Positions 1-10,984 of a stretch of DNA of 64,000 nucleotides are shown here, one piece after another. Under the pieces are notes generated by a model. That model saw only the letters and a list, made by a program, of their open reading frames with translations. It was not told where the DNA came from and did no database searches. The stretch is taken from positions 20,590,406 through 20,654,405 of the forward strand of contig NC_054748.1 of assembly GCF_018143015.1 (NCBI RefSeq), written 5' to 3'. Source of the DNA: Lytechinus variegatus. Lineage: Eukaryota > Echinodermata > Echinoidea > Temnopleuroida > Toxopneustidae. Position numbers and translations under genes: made by a program. Position 1 is the first letter of the stretch; every line of letters starts with the position of its first letter.

Positions 1-499
1 GACTAGTGTTACCTTGTTAATTTGCTTTCCTTTTTTTCCCCAAAACATTATAGTGTCTTTGTTGAATCTATATCAGTTAGAAAAGTAAAGGAAAGAGAGG
101 AAAGAGAAGTTCTTAGGAAATCGACCTCTCCTGCCCTGTATTAGTACGTTATCCTGACAAGCCCGCTCGAGGTGCATTTTGAGGGCGTCTCAGGAGTACA
201 AACAAATTGTATTCCCTCTGTCTCTCAAACGTGAGCAGGGGGCGCTCTATCCGATACCTCGTAGAACTTGAATTTCCGCAAGTGAATATATTTATAATCA
301 GATCAATATCACCATTAAAAAGAAAAATATTTACAGTAGAGTAAGTACTGACATTCAAGCGTCATATAATAAAGTGAAAGTGACAAGAAAGGTGCACACA
401 TAGACTAATAAGGTGAAAACATCATCGATTACACCATAACCAATTAAATGAAATATACACCTTGATCAGAAAAGTGTTATGGTCACAAAGTTTATACGA
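1..499. other. Intergenic, no gene recognised
   Basis: No convincing coding, RNA or repeat feature is visible here. It lies just outside the left edge of the duplicated block, whose similarity to 60,176 onward begins at about position 500. Confidence 0.5.
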
Positions 500-1544
500 A
501 TGATTAAAGAATAAATATTGACTACAGTATGTCATTTTCAGACAATCATCAATTCAAAACATATCAGACAGAGATGAACTCGCCAAGATATTCCCAAAAT
601 AAGAATATTCAAATATATTTTTTACAAGGTATTGAATTTAATTAGTTTCAGTTTAAATCCCATGTTAAACAATTGATTCTAAATTTTTACAAGAATCATT
701 TCACACGTAGTAAAAACATTATTTCCGTTTTAAAATATAAAGAATTGAATTATCATATCACATCTTACCATATCAATTGCAACACATGAGATACGAGCGT
801 AACATAAAGTGATATTCTTCATATAAGTACGTTGACATATTTCACAAAAGTAATATGTACAAATGTTGGCATGTATTCTTCTTTAATCTGCCACAAGTTT
901 GCGATTCAAAACATACATGAGAGAAGTTCATCATGATATTCTAGATATAATAGAAAAAATGTGTGAATAGGCTCAGTGTAAGTCTACAAAAATTACCTTG
1001 ATGAGATAAAACTCATGATATTCCTAAAATGTGTTCATCAGAACATGTACATGTAATTGTATTGAAAGGTTGCTATATTTTTATCGTTAAAAATCACTCT
1101 TTGTGATTGGCATGTCTTTGTTTTCAAGTAAACATTTCTCTATATATAAAACAAAATGTGTGTGACATACCACAATGCATGTACACTCTGAGAAATATTG
1201 GGTAAAATTGTTCCATCAGGGTAACTATGTGTTCAACCAACATTGGGCATTTCTTTTGGGCATTTTTATTTATCCAGTGTGATGGCAATTTTGCACATTC
1301 TAAAGTAATTGCTGCTTATTGTTTTACCTTACTGGACAATATGCTTCCCCCATTGGGTAAATACTGCCCCAAATTGGTTGGACACAAAAATAAATTTGAA
1401 TAAGTTGGATATACGCCTCTTTCTTAATAAACTTACAAATTGAATGTCTTTGAATACTTTATATATTTTTTGTACTTCCTTTATCAGGAATACTGATATG
1501 CTAATTTCTTTTGAATTATCAAACTGACAATAATAGTGCGCTTG

Positions 1545-1922
1545 GAAGGAGGAGGGGGGCATTAGGCATGGGGGTGGCAGACAACAGCTGTGATCTGTTA
1601 TACATGGGAGGCCGCTTGCCAGCCGGTAAAAACTAAACTTAGAGCTTATTTTAAACACATTGTCATGAAATAAATCTTCTCAGCAACGGCAATGGTAATT
1701 GTCACTTCTATATTGACCCAAACAGTGAAGAGTGGTTAAAGACATAAAAACATAATCATGCAGTAGTACACATCGACATTTCTCAGCAAGTAGTGTTTAA
1801 AAGGATGTTTTAAAAAAATCCTTCATAATCGATTACAAACAATTTCTTATGCTACTATATAAATGGATTAAAAATTATTCTACGCTCTTCAGCTTTCCAA
1901 AACCATGGTGATCATTAAATAC
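1545..1922. repeat. Block inverted relative to paralogous copy
   Basis: This block matches the reverse complement of 61,017-61,382. For example, the sequence around 1,590-1,640 reads in reverse at 61,310-61,360, and that around 1,865-1,915 reads in reverse at 61,020-61,075. Flanking DNA on both sides stays collinear between the copies. A small inversion of about 370 bp has therefore happened in one of the two duplicates, just downstream of the Ig-like gene. Confidence 0.75.
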
Positions 1923-2131
1923 ACCTTTCATGTTGTTACAATATTATGATTCATGTTGTTTAATGGCAGTATAATGTATAAGAATGTAGAGATGATATAA
2001 GCATGTATACACAATTTCCTATTCCATGTATTTACTTGATTAGAATAACCTAGTAATTTCATTTCTTTTTAAATTAATTTGAAGATGTAGATTTTATATT
2101 TGTCATATTTTCCTGACAGTATTTTATTTTT

Positions 2132-3178
2132 TCATACATCCATTGTTTTCAATTTACCAGAGATATTTGCACATTCTCGATTTGGATTCAATTTCTCCTT
2201 AGCACATTCTCCATCGTTACCATTATCCATTGTTGTAAATGGGTACTTTGATGCAATATTACTACGTACATGACGTATAATATGCTTCATCACCGGTTTA
2301 ATTACGATGAATATTAATAGTGTGACTGAAGATATGATATAAACAGAACACAATAATATTCTTATTACTTTACTTCGGGTTATTTTCATTGCATTAGTCA
2401 TGATAGTTGATGATGATAATGGGTTGTCTGCAGAGTTCAAAGACGTTATAATCATTGAATGATCTGCTTTCTGGTACATAGACTCTGTTGACATTTGTCC
2501 TGTGATGGTAGGACATGGGTCTTTCCAATGGTATTCATCTTGAAACAAGACAGTATCATCACATTCACATCTTGATTTATTTACATTCAAAGCAGAATAG
2601 CAACAAAACAGTGGCTCTGATTTTCTTATGATTATAGACTGTTTCAATAAAGAGCCTGTCAGAGCAGGGTCTGTTAATTTAGGCATCCGTAAATCATTTT
2701 GATAGCATTCAATCTTTCCTGGAATACTTCTAGCATTGGCTGAACAGTCTACTGCTACCCATCCTCTATCATAATCTTCACCCACATCACAAATTGCTTT
2801 ATCAGGAGGATAGTCTACCTTCAGGTATATCCTATGTATATCATCACCTATTATGTTACCATCCTTGTAAACAAACAAGAAGTATGTTCCTTGATCATCT
2901 ATCATGAGATCCCTTATTGTAAGATTCAGAGAGCAGCTCCCATTGTTAATAACATTCTTTACCTCAAATCTCTGAGCCTGACTTTCAGGCAAAGACAGTG
3001 ATGGGCCATCTGTCAAACTATAAAATGGCCGTCTGTTTGATTGCTGTAATGTTACTTCTGTACTATCACATGGATATGGAAAAATTAAGTTGGCTTCTCG
3101 ACCTTGCATTAAGGATATTCCTCTACACACATCATGGGCGAAGATAAATAAAGTGATCAAAATAACAATTTTTGCCAT
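2132..3178 (-). CDS. Ig-like single-pass membrane protein, paralogue 1
   Basis: This encodes a 348-residue type I membrane protein in one coding exon. The first ATG is at 3178; the frame is open two codons further upstream but without an ATG. Residues 1-20 are a signal peptide. Residues about 22-121 form a V-like Ig domain with Cys37 and the strand-F motif DDQGTY (94-99), but the usual cysteine two residues after the Tyr is Leu101; Cys82 may pair instead. Residues about 126-215 are a second cysteine-rich domain (Cys130, 145, 158, 192, 193, 204, 206). A Ser/Thr-rich stalk follows, then a transmembrane helix (about 271-293) and a 55-residue tail with no ITAM or ITIM. Possible N-glycosylation sites are Asn85 and Asn200. 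An acceptor (TCACAG) lies about 25 nt before the ATG, and AATAAA lies 4 nt after the stop. The likely role is surface recognition or adhesion; ligand and family name are unknown. Confidence 0.85.
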   Translation of the reverse strand: MAKIVILITLFIFAHDVCRGISLMQGREANLIFPYPCDSTEVTLQQSNRRPFYSLTDGPSLSLPESQAQRFEVKNVINNGSCSLNLTIRDLMIDDQGTYFLFVYKDGNIIGDDIHRIYLKVDYPPDKAICDVGEDYDRGWVAVDCSANARSIPGKIECYQNDLRMPKLTDPALTGSLLKQSIIIRKSEPLFCCYSALNVNKSRCECDDTVLFQDEYHWKDPCPTITGQMSTESMYQKADHSMIITSLNSADNPLSSSTIMTNAMKITRSKVIRILLCSVYIISSVTLLIFIVIKPVMKHIIRHVRSNIASKYPFTTMDNGNDGECAKEKLNPNRECANISGKLKTMDV

Positions 3179-4450
3179 GTGCACTTAAAACGGCTGTACC
3201 TGTGATGTAAAATGCAAATTTATTGCTATCTTTGGAAGCAGAAATATTTTGAAAGAAAATTTAGCCAAACATGTAATTCATGAGTGAATTTGGATTACCG
3301 GTAGGTGATTAACAGAAAGAAATGTGTTGTATCAAATTGTGAAGACGCAATTTCACTTGTTCTTTTTGTCTGCCCTTCTTTTAATACTGAAGGTATGTCA
3401 CTTGATGTCTGCAGATGCCACGAGTTAAGTTGATTCAAGCCTGTGCCACTAACCGTCAGAAATATCCGGCATCGGTCCTTTAATGTATCAGTCCAGGAGA
3501 TATCAATATCAGAAATATTTTCTATCAGAGAAGACTGTCGAAGTTGCAGGTAAAACCTGGAAAAGAATGTTTTTTTTTATTCAGCATTTCAACAAAAAGG
3601 CGCCGATTTTCAAGACTTTTTTTTTAAATTCTATAATACAGAGATCCAAGACCCCGAATATGCACTGTACATGCATAGTGTTGCAATATATTTTTACTTA
3701 TGGCTTTGCTGATGCATTTATCAATAAAACAATACACACTGTAATGCCTTTTTCTTTATATTATACAGTGGTATGAAATTCTATATGGGAAAGTACGCAA
3801 TACAACACTATCTTTCCTATCTATCCCTATACCATGTCAAACAATATGAACAATGATAATATGTCCTGTGACTCTCAGAAGCAAAGCTGTTGACTTAAGA
3901 AATAAGCAAAACCCCAATCCCATCGTTTAGTGATGGTGATGGATCAAAAAACAATTTGTCATGTGATTCTCTCCCAAACAATTACTAAAATGAGATTCTT
4001 ATATAGACGATGACACTGTTGAAAATACACAAAACCTAGAATATGACATTACAATTTACTCAATTTGGTTCGCAAAATTAAGTAAGAAAAGTCCTGAACA
4101 GTATATAATGAAATGAAGTCATTCTTGTGTAAGATGTTGGAATCATGTAAGACAAAAGAGGTATTGAGCTGTACTTACTTGATCATCAAAATTGTATGCC
4201 GGTGTCAGAGGAACAGATTAGTGCAACTTTTTGTGAAGTAACTGACAAGCTTGTACTTTCCTGCAGAAACCAAACAAAATGATCTTTTTTATTCTATATT
4301 GTTCAAAGAGAAATAGAAGATGATGAGGACCAACATTTTTGGTCATAAATGCTGGGTATCTCACATACATCTAACTGCTGCGTGTCAATACATATGAATA
4401 TGGTCGAAGTACATGCAGCATAATCGCCTAGTCTTCTTGCTCAGACCATG
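3179..4450 (-). other. 5' exon and first intron of Ig-like gene 1
   Basis: On the minus strand a consensus donor (AA then GTAAGTAC) has its GT at 4178-4177, and an acceptor (TTTACATCACAG) lies just upstream of the ATG. This predicts a non-coding first exon ending at 4179 and an intron of about 1 kb. The donor and its flanks are conserved at 12,746 and 63,986 in other duplicate copies, which supports a real exon. The exon's upstream limit and the promoter are not identifiable by eye. Confidence 0.6.
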
Positions 4451-4699
4451 TATGTAAAGATAAATTCAGCCGATTCATTCATTTGATATTCTCTCATGCT
4501 GAAATTACTGGATTCTTATGAAAAAAAGAATTTGAGATTCATAAAAACTTCCTTTTAAACAGAAAAAAAGAAGTGGTATGAATGAGGTATGTGGGTTGAA
4601 ATTAGGGAGACTATACTATTCAAGTTCGAGATCTATTAGTTGGAAAAATTAGTTGGACCGACGCACCTTTGTTATCACTACAGTACACATAATTATGGA

Positions 4700-4960
4700 T
4701 TGATATCAATGGCGTACCTAGGATATTCCCAGGGGGGGGGGGCAAATTCGTCCGCCAAAAAAATTGACAAGCAAAAAAAGTCTTCAACCGCAAGTAAAGG
4801 AAATTTCACACCAGAAAACAAAATGACAAGCAAAAAAAAAAAAAAAAGAAAAAAGAAAAAAGGGTCTTCAAGTTCAAGGGATGGACCCACTTAGCTAGGG
4901 ATCAGTTTTGACTCGTCAGGGGGGGGGGAGTCTGCCCCCTGGCCCCCCTCAGGTACGCTA
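4700..4960. repeat. G-run and A-rich dispersed repeat
   Basis: A short stretch opens with a GGCGTACCTAGGATAT-like segment, a run of about 12 Gs and an A-rich body, and closes with another G run and CCCCCTGGCCCCCC. A related piece is at 61,385-61,570. This resembles dispersed repeats common in marine invertebrate genomes. The open frames across it come from the A and G runs and are not genes. Confidence 0.5.
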
Positions 4961-5262
4961 ATGATTGATATTTATGTCTACATTACCAAAGGTTGAGTTC
5001 AAAGGTTCTGAAACAGACTGGTACACTATAAAAAAATATTGTAAATTTTACATTCGAATGAATGGTAGCTATAATGCCAAACAAAAGTGCCGTAAAATTA
5101 ACATCTTTTTATGTAATTAAACTTACTTCATAAATATTATTATACAAAATTACTATTGTGTGAATCCTGTGAATAAAAATACAGTTTGTTGCAAATTCGT
5201 TAAACAATTTTTTTGTAAGGAGTGAATCTTGTAAACTTAAATACAGCCTATTGTAAATATGG

Positions 5263-6716
5263 TTTCAGATTCAGATATTTTTATTGTCCAATTGCAATCA
5301 AGTACAAATGGAAATTCAATTTGTTCGCACAAAATAATTTAGAATATTACATGATACACACAGAAGATTACACGATACATATAATAAACATTATACAAAT
5401 TAACAAGCAAAGATAAGAGAAAGTAAGATAAAGGCAGTGGGGTAACATAATTTCAAGTATGGCTATTAAATGCACGAATTGACACTGGAACAAAAGAATT
5501 TACGAAGCGTGAGGTTCTGCCGGGAAGGGATCTCAGACGTTTGCCTGACCTCATCAAATTATAATATTTATGAAGGGCATGTTTCTCATTGGTAAGGATC
5601 TCTTTGGCTTTTCTTTTCTTATTTCAGAGGCTTGCTTTTCAACTCTTTCTAGTTTGAGTATGTCCTCTTTCCTACTTGCATGTATCCAAACAATTGAATT
5701 AAAAAGAAGTGCACTTTCCACCATTGCTTTATAAAAGACCTGCAATATCCTCTCTTGAACATGCGCGGTCCTAAGCTTTCGAAGGAAAAACATTCTACTT
5801 CGAGCTTTTGAAAGTGTGATCTTGGCTAGGGGTATCAAATTGTCAATAGTTGTCCCTAGATACTTAAAACTAACTAGTACTTCAATAGTAACACCGTTTA
5901 GTACAATTGAATCTGGGTGTGGGGGCGGAGCAGTTCTGAAATCAAAAATAAGTTCTTTACACTTAGATGGGTTTATGAAGAGGTGGTTGTTTTTGCACCA
6001 CCTTGAGAAGCGTTCAATACTTCTATGATAACTATCATCATCAGTTTCACTTTTCATCAGGCCTAGAATTACTTTGTCATCAGCATATTTTAGTATTTTT
6101 ACATTTCCGTTATTTGAGTTACAATCATTAGTATACAAGATATACATGAGTGCTGATAGGACGCATCCTTGGAGGGCACCTGTATTTACTATAATCTCAT
6201 CGCCAATGTTTGTTGTTTGTGCCATCGCCAATGTTTGTCGTTTATGCTATAGCGCCACCTTGTGGTTGATTAGTTTGAGTGTCAATGCATTATATGGTAA
6301 TTCGCCCCTTGACGGCGCCGCGGTTGGAGACATGAACTGCCCAATAAATAAGGTACAATATTTCAACTATTGTGAATGAAGTGTCGTTCCTTTATTGTCG
6401 CATCAGACATAGTATTCTGAACTCGAACACGTTGGGTTCTAAATGTTAAAAATTCTACTAGCCAAAGTACAATCTTAGGGTGAAGATTAAATTCATTCAG
6501 TTTATCAACAAGAATGTGTGTTTGTATCGTACTGAAAGCCGAAGAAAAATCTACGAAAAGGGCCCTAGAATAACACCTCAGTTTGTCTGTATGTTGAGCT
6601 ATTCCATGTACTAATGTCAGCACAGCGTCTGTAACTGATTTCTTCGGTTGGTAGGCAAACTGATGTAAATCTATAACAGGGGAAACTACTGGGAGGATGA
6701 GTTTCATTATGATGTT
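5263..6716 (-). mobile_element. 5'-truncated CR1/L2-type non-LTR retrotransposon
   Basis: The insertion can be delimited by comparison with the related unoccupied site at about 11,773 in duplicate copy 2, where the sequence before 5,263 runs straight into the sequence after 6,716. The 3' end (left, minus strand) finishes in a short TCTGAA repeat, as these elements often do. Only the reverse transcriptase part remains, so it is 5'-truncated. It inserted after the locus duplicated, or was absent from the copy 2 ancestor. No clear target duplication is visible. Confidence 0.85.
5554..6716 (-). pseudogene. Broken reverse transcriptase
   Basis: Two minus-strand pieces belong to one reverse transcriptase. 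The upstream piece (6716 to 6363) has the palm A region with RALFVDFSSAFST. The downstream piece (6231 to 5554) has TGALQGCVLSALMY and the catalytic KYADD, then the thumb-like region with FKYLGTTID. They are separated by about 150 bp of non-RT sequence at about 6,215-6,370, beside a repeated CATCGCCAATGTTTGT (6,203 and 6,224). This suggests a later insertion or local duplication. There is no intact frame and no endonuclease, so it is inactive. Confidence 0.85.
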
Positions 6717-7039
6717 TACAGTTTTTCCTGCTAATTTTGTAAATTTAATAACGGTAAAAAGGAGTGTAAATATGTCAAAATTATGTATTTTGTTTGGCAT
6801 TATAGCTGCCAGCCAATTTACTGTAAAATGTTTACGAACATTTTACTGTAAATTCAACAAAAAATAAATACAAATGTTGCTACAGATTCCCTTTATTTTT
6901 CTTGAATGATTTGTTAGGCAAGAACTGAACAAAAACAGTCATAACATTTTACCTGACAATTTTATGCAGGTTAAACATAAATGTATATATGTGTGAATAA
7001 TTCAAATGGAATACAAAGTTACATTTTGACGGTAAATTG

Positions 7040-7200
7040 CCGATTGGTCTATACGCAATTTGTCTAATGCCGTTTGGTCTAATTCCACATCGTCTATGAT
7101 ACAATTTGGTCTAATTGCCACTTAGCCCATTTACCATTTTGTCTGCACACCAGTTATCCAATTATGTCGAATATCCATCTGATCTAACACCACAGTCTAT
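7040..7200. repeat. TTGGTCTAAT-type short tandem repeat
   Basis: Degenerate repeats of TTTGGTCTAAT and GCCGATTGGTCTA sit at the right-hand end of duplicate copy 1. The same motif occurs at 12,095-12,175 in copy 2. It is non-coding. Confidence 0.6.
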
Positions 7201-7439
7201 ATGCTTAGGTGAATTTGGCATTTCCACAGTAAAAGGGTACTTCTCAGGAATGCCCCTTGACTATTATCCCATCCACTCGAGTCCTACCTCACCCATATTC
7301 CCCTGAGTTCCATGAACACATTGCTGAGATCCAAATGTTGCGTTAAAAATGCAATTCATGTTCACTCATGCATTAAATTTCAGTTTAATAAGTCATGATT
7401 GATCATTAATGTAACACCCTCAACTTTGCAAGTTCCAAG

Positions 7440-7658
7440 GGACTCGCTTTGGACTCTCGCCAGGCCTCGGACACTTCATATCTCGCCATGTCGACATATG
7501 TTTTTTAAGTCGGCTAGTCAACTTGGCAAGATTATGTATCTCGTCATGTCGACATATAACTTTTTATAAGTCGACTTGGCGAGATAACGTATCTCGCCAT
7601 GTCGACGTAATAAGATTATGTCGCCATGGCAAGATAAAGTATCTCGCCAAGCCGTCAA
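7440..7658. repeat. TCTCGCCATGTCGAC tandem repeat
   Basis: Three to four degenerate units of roughly 50 bp carry TATCTCGCCATGTCGACATA alternating with AAGTCGACTTGGCGAGATA. Each unit is partly self-complementary through the GTCGAC core. The block directly abuts the 3' end of the retrotransposon at 7,659. Confidence 0.7.
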
Positions 7659-8224
7659 GTCTGATTTGATTTGATTTGATTTGATTTGATTTATTTGCCA
7701 AGTCTATATACACATACATTTCAAGCATATTAAGGTATACACACTGTTAAAAACCCACTGATTTTACAGAAAAAATAGATTTTGCAAAAAGCAATAACAG
7801 AATCAGTCTGTAAATTAATTAATAAAACAAGACTTTTTTTGCAATTTAACAGAACAGTTCTGTTTAAAAAGGGGAAAAGGGTGTTTTATCAAAGAAAATT
7901 TGTAAGGTTCCATACACCAAATACCAGTAAGATTACACAATCCGGTAAGATTACAGGTGTTCTCGAGACTTTGCTGCAGGAACTTCTTTTATTTTTAAGG
8001 ATAAATTTTCTAACAGTGCATGGTATATCGATTCATAAAGCTTGACAGGATGAACCCATGAAAGCTCAAGAGCTTATTTCCAATGGGGTCCTAAATAGTA
8101 AAATCACACTTTATAGTAATGAATAGCAAAACGTATATACACATTAAAAATTTAAATTAATATCAATCAAAAAGCAAAATAAATGAAATAGAGAATTCAT
8201 ATACATGTAGAAAACAGAAGTAAG

Positions 8225-8530
8225 AAGACATAAAAAAAGGAGAAGAAAAGGAGGAGGAAAAACAGCAGAAGGGAAGAAGGAAAAGAACGAAAAGAAAAAG
8301 AAGAAGGATATAGGAAGATGATCAAGAAGGGGAATAAGCTAAAAGAGATGAGAGAAAGAAAATAAAAGAATGATAAAAAAAGTGAGAAAAGAAAGGAGAA
8401 GGAGCAAAAAGAGGAAAAGAATATGGAGAAGGGAAGAAGAAAAAAGAAGAAAAGAAGAAGATTAAGAAGGGGCAGGAAGATTAGGAGGAGTAATAAGAAG
8501 GGTATGAGAAAGAAGGAAAGGAAATAATCT
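8225..8530. repeat. Purine-rich (GAA/GGA) low-complexity tract
   Basis: The plus strand is almost all A and G in AAG, GAAG and AGGAG combinations for about 300 bp. It lies inside the 3' untranslated part of the retrotransposon, so the element's transcript would be pyrimidine-rich here. Confidence 0.8.
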
Positions 8531-8615
8531 GAATATCACTTTAACTGTAAACAAAAACAAATTAAAATATAATTGCTAAAACTGTTGACAATCTCTCGCA
8601 AACAGTTTAGAGAAG

Positions 8616-9893
8616 TTAACTCATTTGTTCGAGTATCTCATACTCATTGGCTAAGTAATCTTTTAGCACTCTCTTAAAATTTGCGAAGTTTCTGATCGCT
8701 TTAATGTGATTAGGGAGAGAGTTCCAGTACTTTATTGCATTATAATAAAAACACTTGTCAATAATTATTTTCAATTTCTTTTGTTCCAACTTTCCTAAAT
8801 TATTAAACCACGCAGCGTTTGCATAATCAAACAAGCACTGAATGAGAGCAAAGCACAGTATACGTCTCGCATGCAAATCCATGCAATTTTGGTATCTATA
8901 CAGAAATTTCAAACGCGAATTTGCTTTTTTTACTATAGACTCTACTAAAGAAGAGAATGAAACCTGGCTAGTTAAATGGACACCTAAATATTTTACTGAT
9001 TCTTTTCTCTGAACTGTTTGATCCTTATATTTCACCACAAAGCCGTCAATTTTTCTAAATAAAATGCTTTCTGTTTTACCGACGTGTAGAGAAAGCTTGT
9101 TGTCTGTCATCCAATCATGCCAATCTACACAAGCTGACAGCTCTTCACTCAATTTTTTTTCAACGGATTCGGGGTTAGAGCTTGAATAAAGTAAAACACT
9201 GTCATCCGCATACAACAGTAGCTTGCAGTCATGTAAACAAATGCACATGTCATTGATATAACTCGTAAAAAGTATAGGACCTAGAATACTCCCTTGTGGC
9301 ACTCCACACTTTACAGGAAGTAGCTCTGAATGAACATTACGAATTGATACCAGTTGGTGTCGGTTTGATAAGTATGATTTGAACCAAGCTAAATTTGCCT
9401 TATTAAAACCTAACACTTGTAGCTTTTTTAATAATATCTCATGATTTACTGTGTCGAAAGCCTTTTGTAAATCAAGAAGCACCATGCCAACGAATCGCCC
9501 ATGCGAGATTTGTGTTCTTACATAATCTGTTACATGAATTAGACTTGTTTCAGTTGAATAGTCGTGCCTAAAGCCAGACTGAAAGTCATAGATTATATTA
9601 TTATCTTTGTAGTATCTTTCAATTTGAACAAGAACAGATATTTCAAAAATTTTCGATACTACACTCAATACACTAATTGGTCTATAATTCCCGACATCTG
9701 TTTTATCTTTCTTCTTGTGCAATGGTGTCACTTTAGCAATTTTCAAATCGTCAGGAAAGGTACTTGTCATAATAGAAAGATTGATCATAAAACATATAGG
9801 CTTAAATAAAATTATTGCCCCATCTTTCAAAAACTTAGCAGGAATCAGATCAAGACCCGTTCCTTTTGATACATTCAATTTTGTAATTCGTTA
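8616..9893 (-). pseudogene. CR1-type reverse transcriptase (frameshifted, internally deleted)
   Basis: An open frame of more than 420 residues runs to a stop at 8616. Counting from residue 1 at 9878, the motifs are NYRPIS (64-69), palm A LLDLQKAFDTV (134-144), GVPQGSILGP (192-201) and the catalytic YADD (223-226). The C-terminus has the NAIKYWNSLP motif. Between LGKLEQKKLKIIIDK and that motif roughly 100 residues usual in CR1 proteins are missing, which suggests an internal deletion. Upstream the frame breaks at about 9,890, but the reading continues one frame over through FVYNEL, so a small frameshift separates it from the linker. Confidence 0.9.
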
Positions 9894-10136
9894 TACACAA
9901 ACTGCTTACCAACTGGTAAATACTCAAAGCTATCTTCGATTAAACCCTTTTCACTGTAGAACTTACGAACATTATCATTATAAAGTACATTGAAAAAATT
10001 ATTTGATGGAGGTAGCTTACTAACTAAATTGGTAGCAACATTTGTAAAATAATTATTGAATTCACTGGCTATTGCTTTTTTGTCATGACATAATTTTCCG
10101 TCAATATTTAATACAATCTCTTGATCTCCACCTTTT

Positions 10137-10984
10137 TTATTTTTTAAACCTAAGTTTTTTAGTTTTTGCCAGTTTCCGTGAATCTTGTTTATTTTCTTCT
10201 ATCTGGTTTTGTAAATGAGCGAGCTTGGCCCTTTTTACTTCCCTTTGAACCAAATTTCTTAATTTTCTATATACTTTAGACAAATTTTCGTCTTTCATGT
10301 TTTTCTTCATTTTCTTGTAAGCTGTGTTTCTCTCTCTAATAAGAGACAAAATATCTTTGTTCATCCAAACTTCAGTTCTCTGTTTTATCCTGACCTCTTT
10401 GAGAGGAGCAATTGCGTTTAATTTTGAAATAAAAACATCTTGAAATTTAGACCAAGCTTCATTTACATCCGAACAATTAGTTATCGATGACCAGTCTACG
10501 AGGGAGTTGAGAAATAAAAGCTTCATCATTGTACTTTTTTAGCGATCTCAAAGTCGTCGTTTTGTGCTGGTTAACTACTAATTTATTCATCTTTCGCGTG
10601 CAAAAGGTAAAGGAGTGGTCACTTATACCAAGATCAATAACACCACACTTATTGAATTTATTTTCTTTACTACAGATTACGTGATCCAACAAAGATGAAC
10701 AAGTTGATGTGACTCGTGTTGGTTCGTCGATGAGTTGACGTAAACCATTAAGATTTAATAAGTCGATATATTTTTTGGAGAAAGATGAATTGTGAAGTAG
10801 ACAGATATTCATATCACCTAAAACGATAATTTCTTCATCCTTGCTGAAATTTTCCAGAGAATTTGATAAATGTTCAATAAACTTATTATCTTTAGGAGGT
10901 CTGTATAAAACTCCTAAAACGATTGGTTTTGATCTTGGTAAAAGTACATTAATCCATAACGATGGCACTTTAAAGGCTCCGTAA
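10137..10984 (-). pseudogene. Endonuclease and linker of the CR1-type element
   Basis: Two overlapping minus-strand frames hold the C-terminal half of the endonuclease: LGVLYRPP, LGDMN (the GDxN motif), LLDHVICS and the terminal SDHSFTF (the SDH motif). A basic linker follows with WMNKDILSLIRERN. The two frames overlap at 10,477-10,529, indicating a frameshift. The open frame running on to 11,214 is translated host flank, not endonuclease, and the N-terminal endonuclease motifs are absent. Confidence 0.85.

Larger units (their letters stand above)
500..7140. repeat. Segmental duplication, copy 1
   Basis: Sequence from about 500 matches 60,176 onward nearly base for base over long runs, for example the stretches beginning at 506 and 60,182. 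The unit carries the Ig-like gene, its 5' exon and upstream DNA. Parts of the upstream half recur at 10,985-12,190 and 12,230-13,330. Copy 1 differs from the 60 kb copy by a locally inverted block (1,545-1,922) and holds a retroposon at 5,263-6,716 that copy 2 lacks. It is best read as one member of a tandemly expanded receptor locus. Confidence 0.85.
7659..10984 (-). mobile_element. CR1-type non-LTR retrotransposon, 5'-truncated
   Basis: This is a minus-strand LINE of about 3.3 kb. The 3' end (left) terminates in about five copies of AAATC at 7,662-7,690, the characteristic short-repeat tail of CR1/L2 elements. It keeps the C-terminal half of an apurinic-type endonuclease, a linker and a reverse transcriptase. 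The 5' end stops at about 10,984, where duplicated host sequence starts. Two frame breaks and an internal deletion show that it is dead. The 3' untranslated part (7,690-8,615) is mostly A-rich or purine-rich. Confidence 0.9.
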
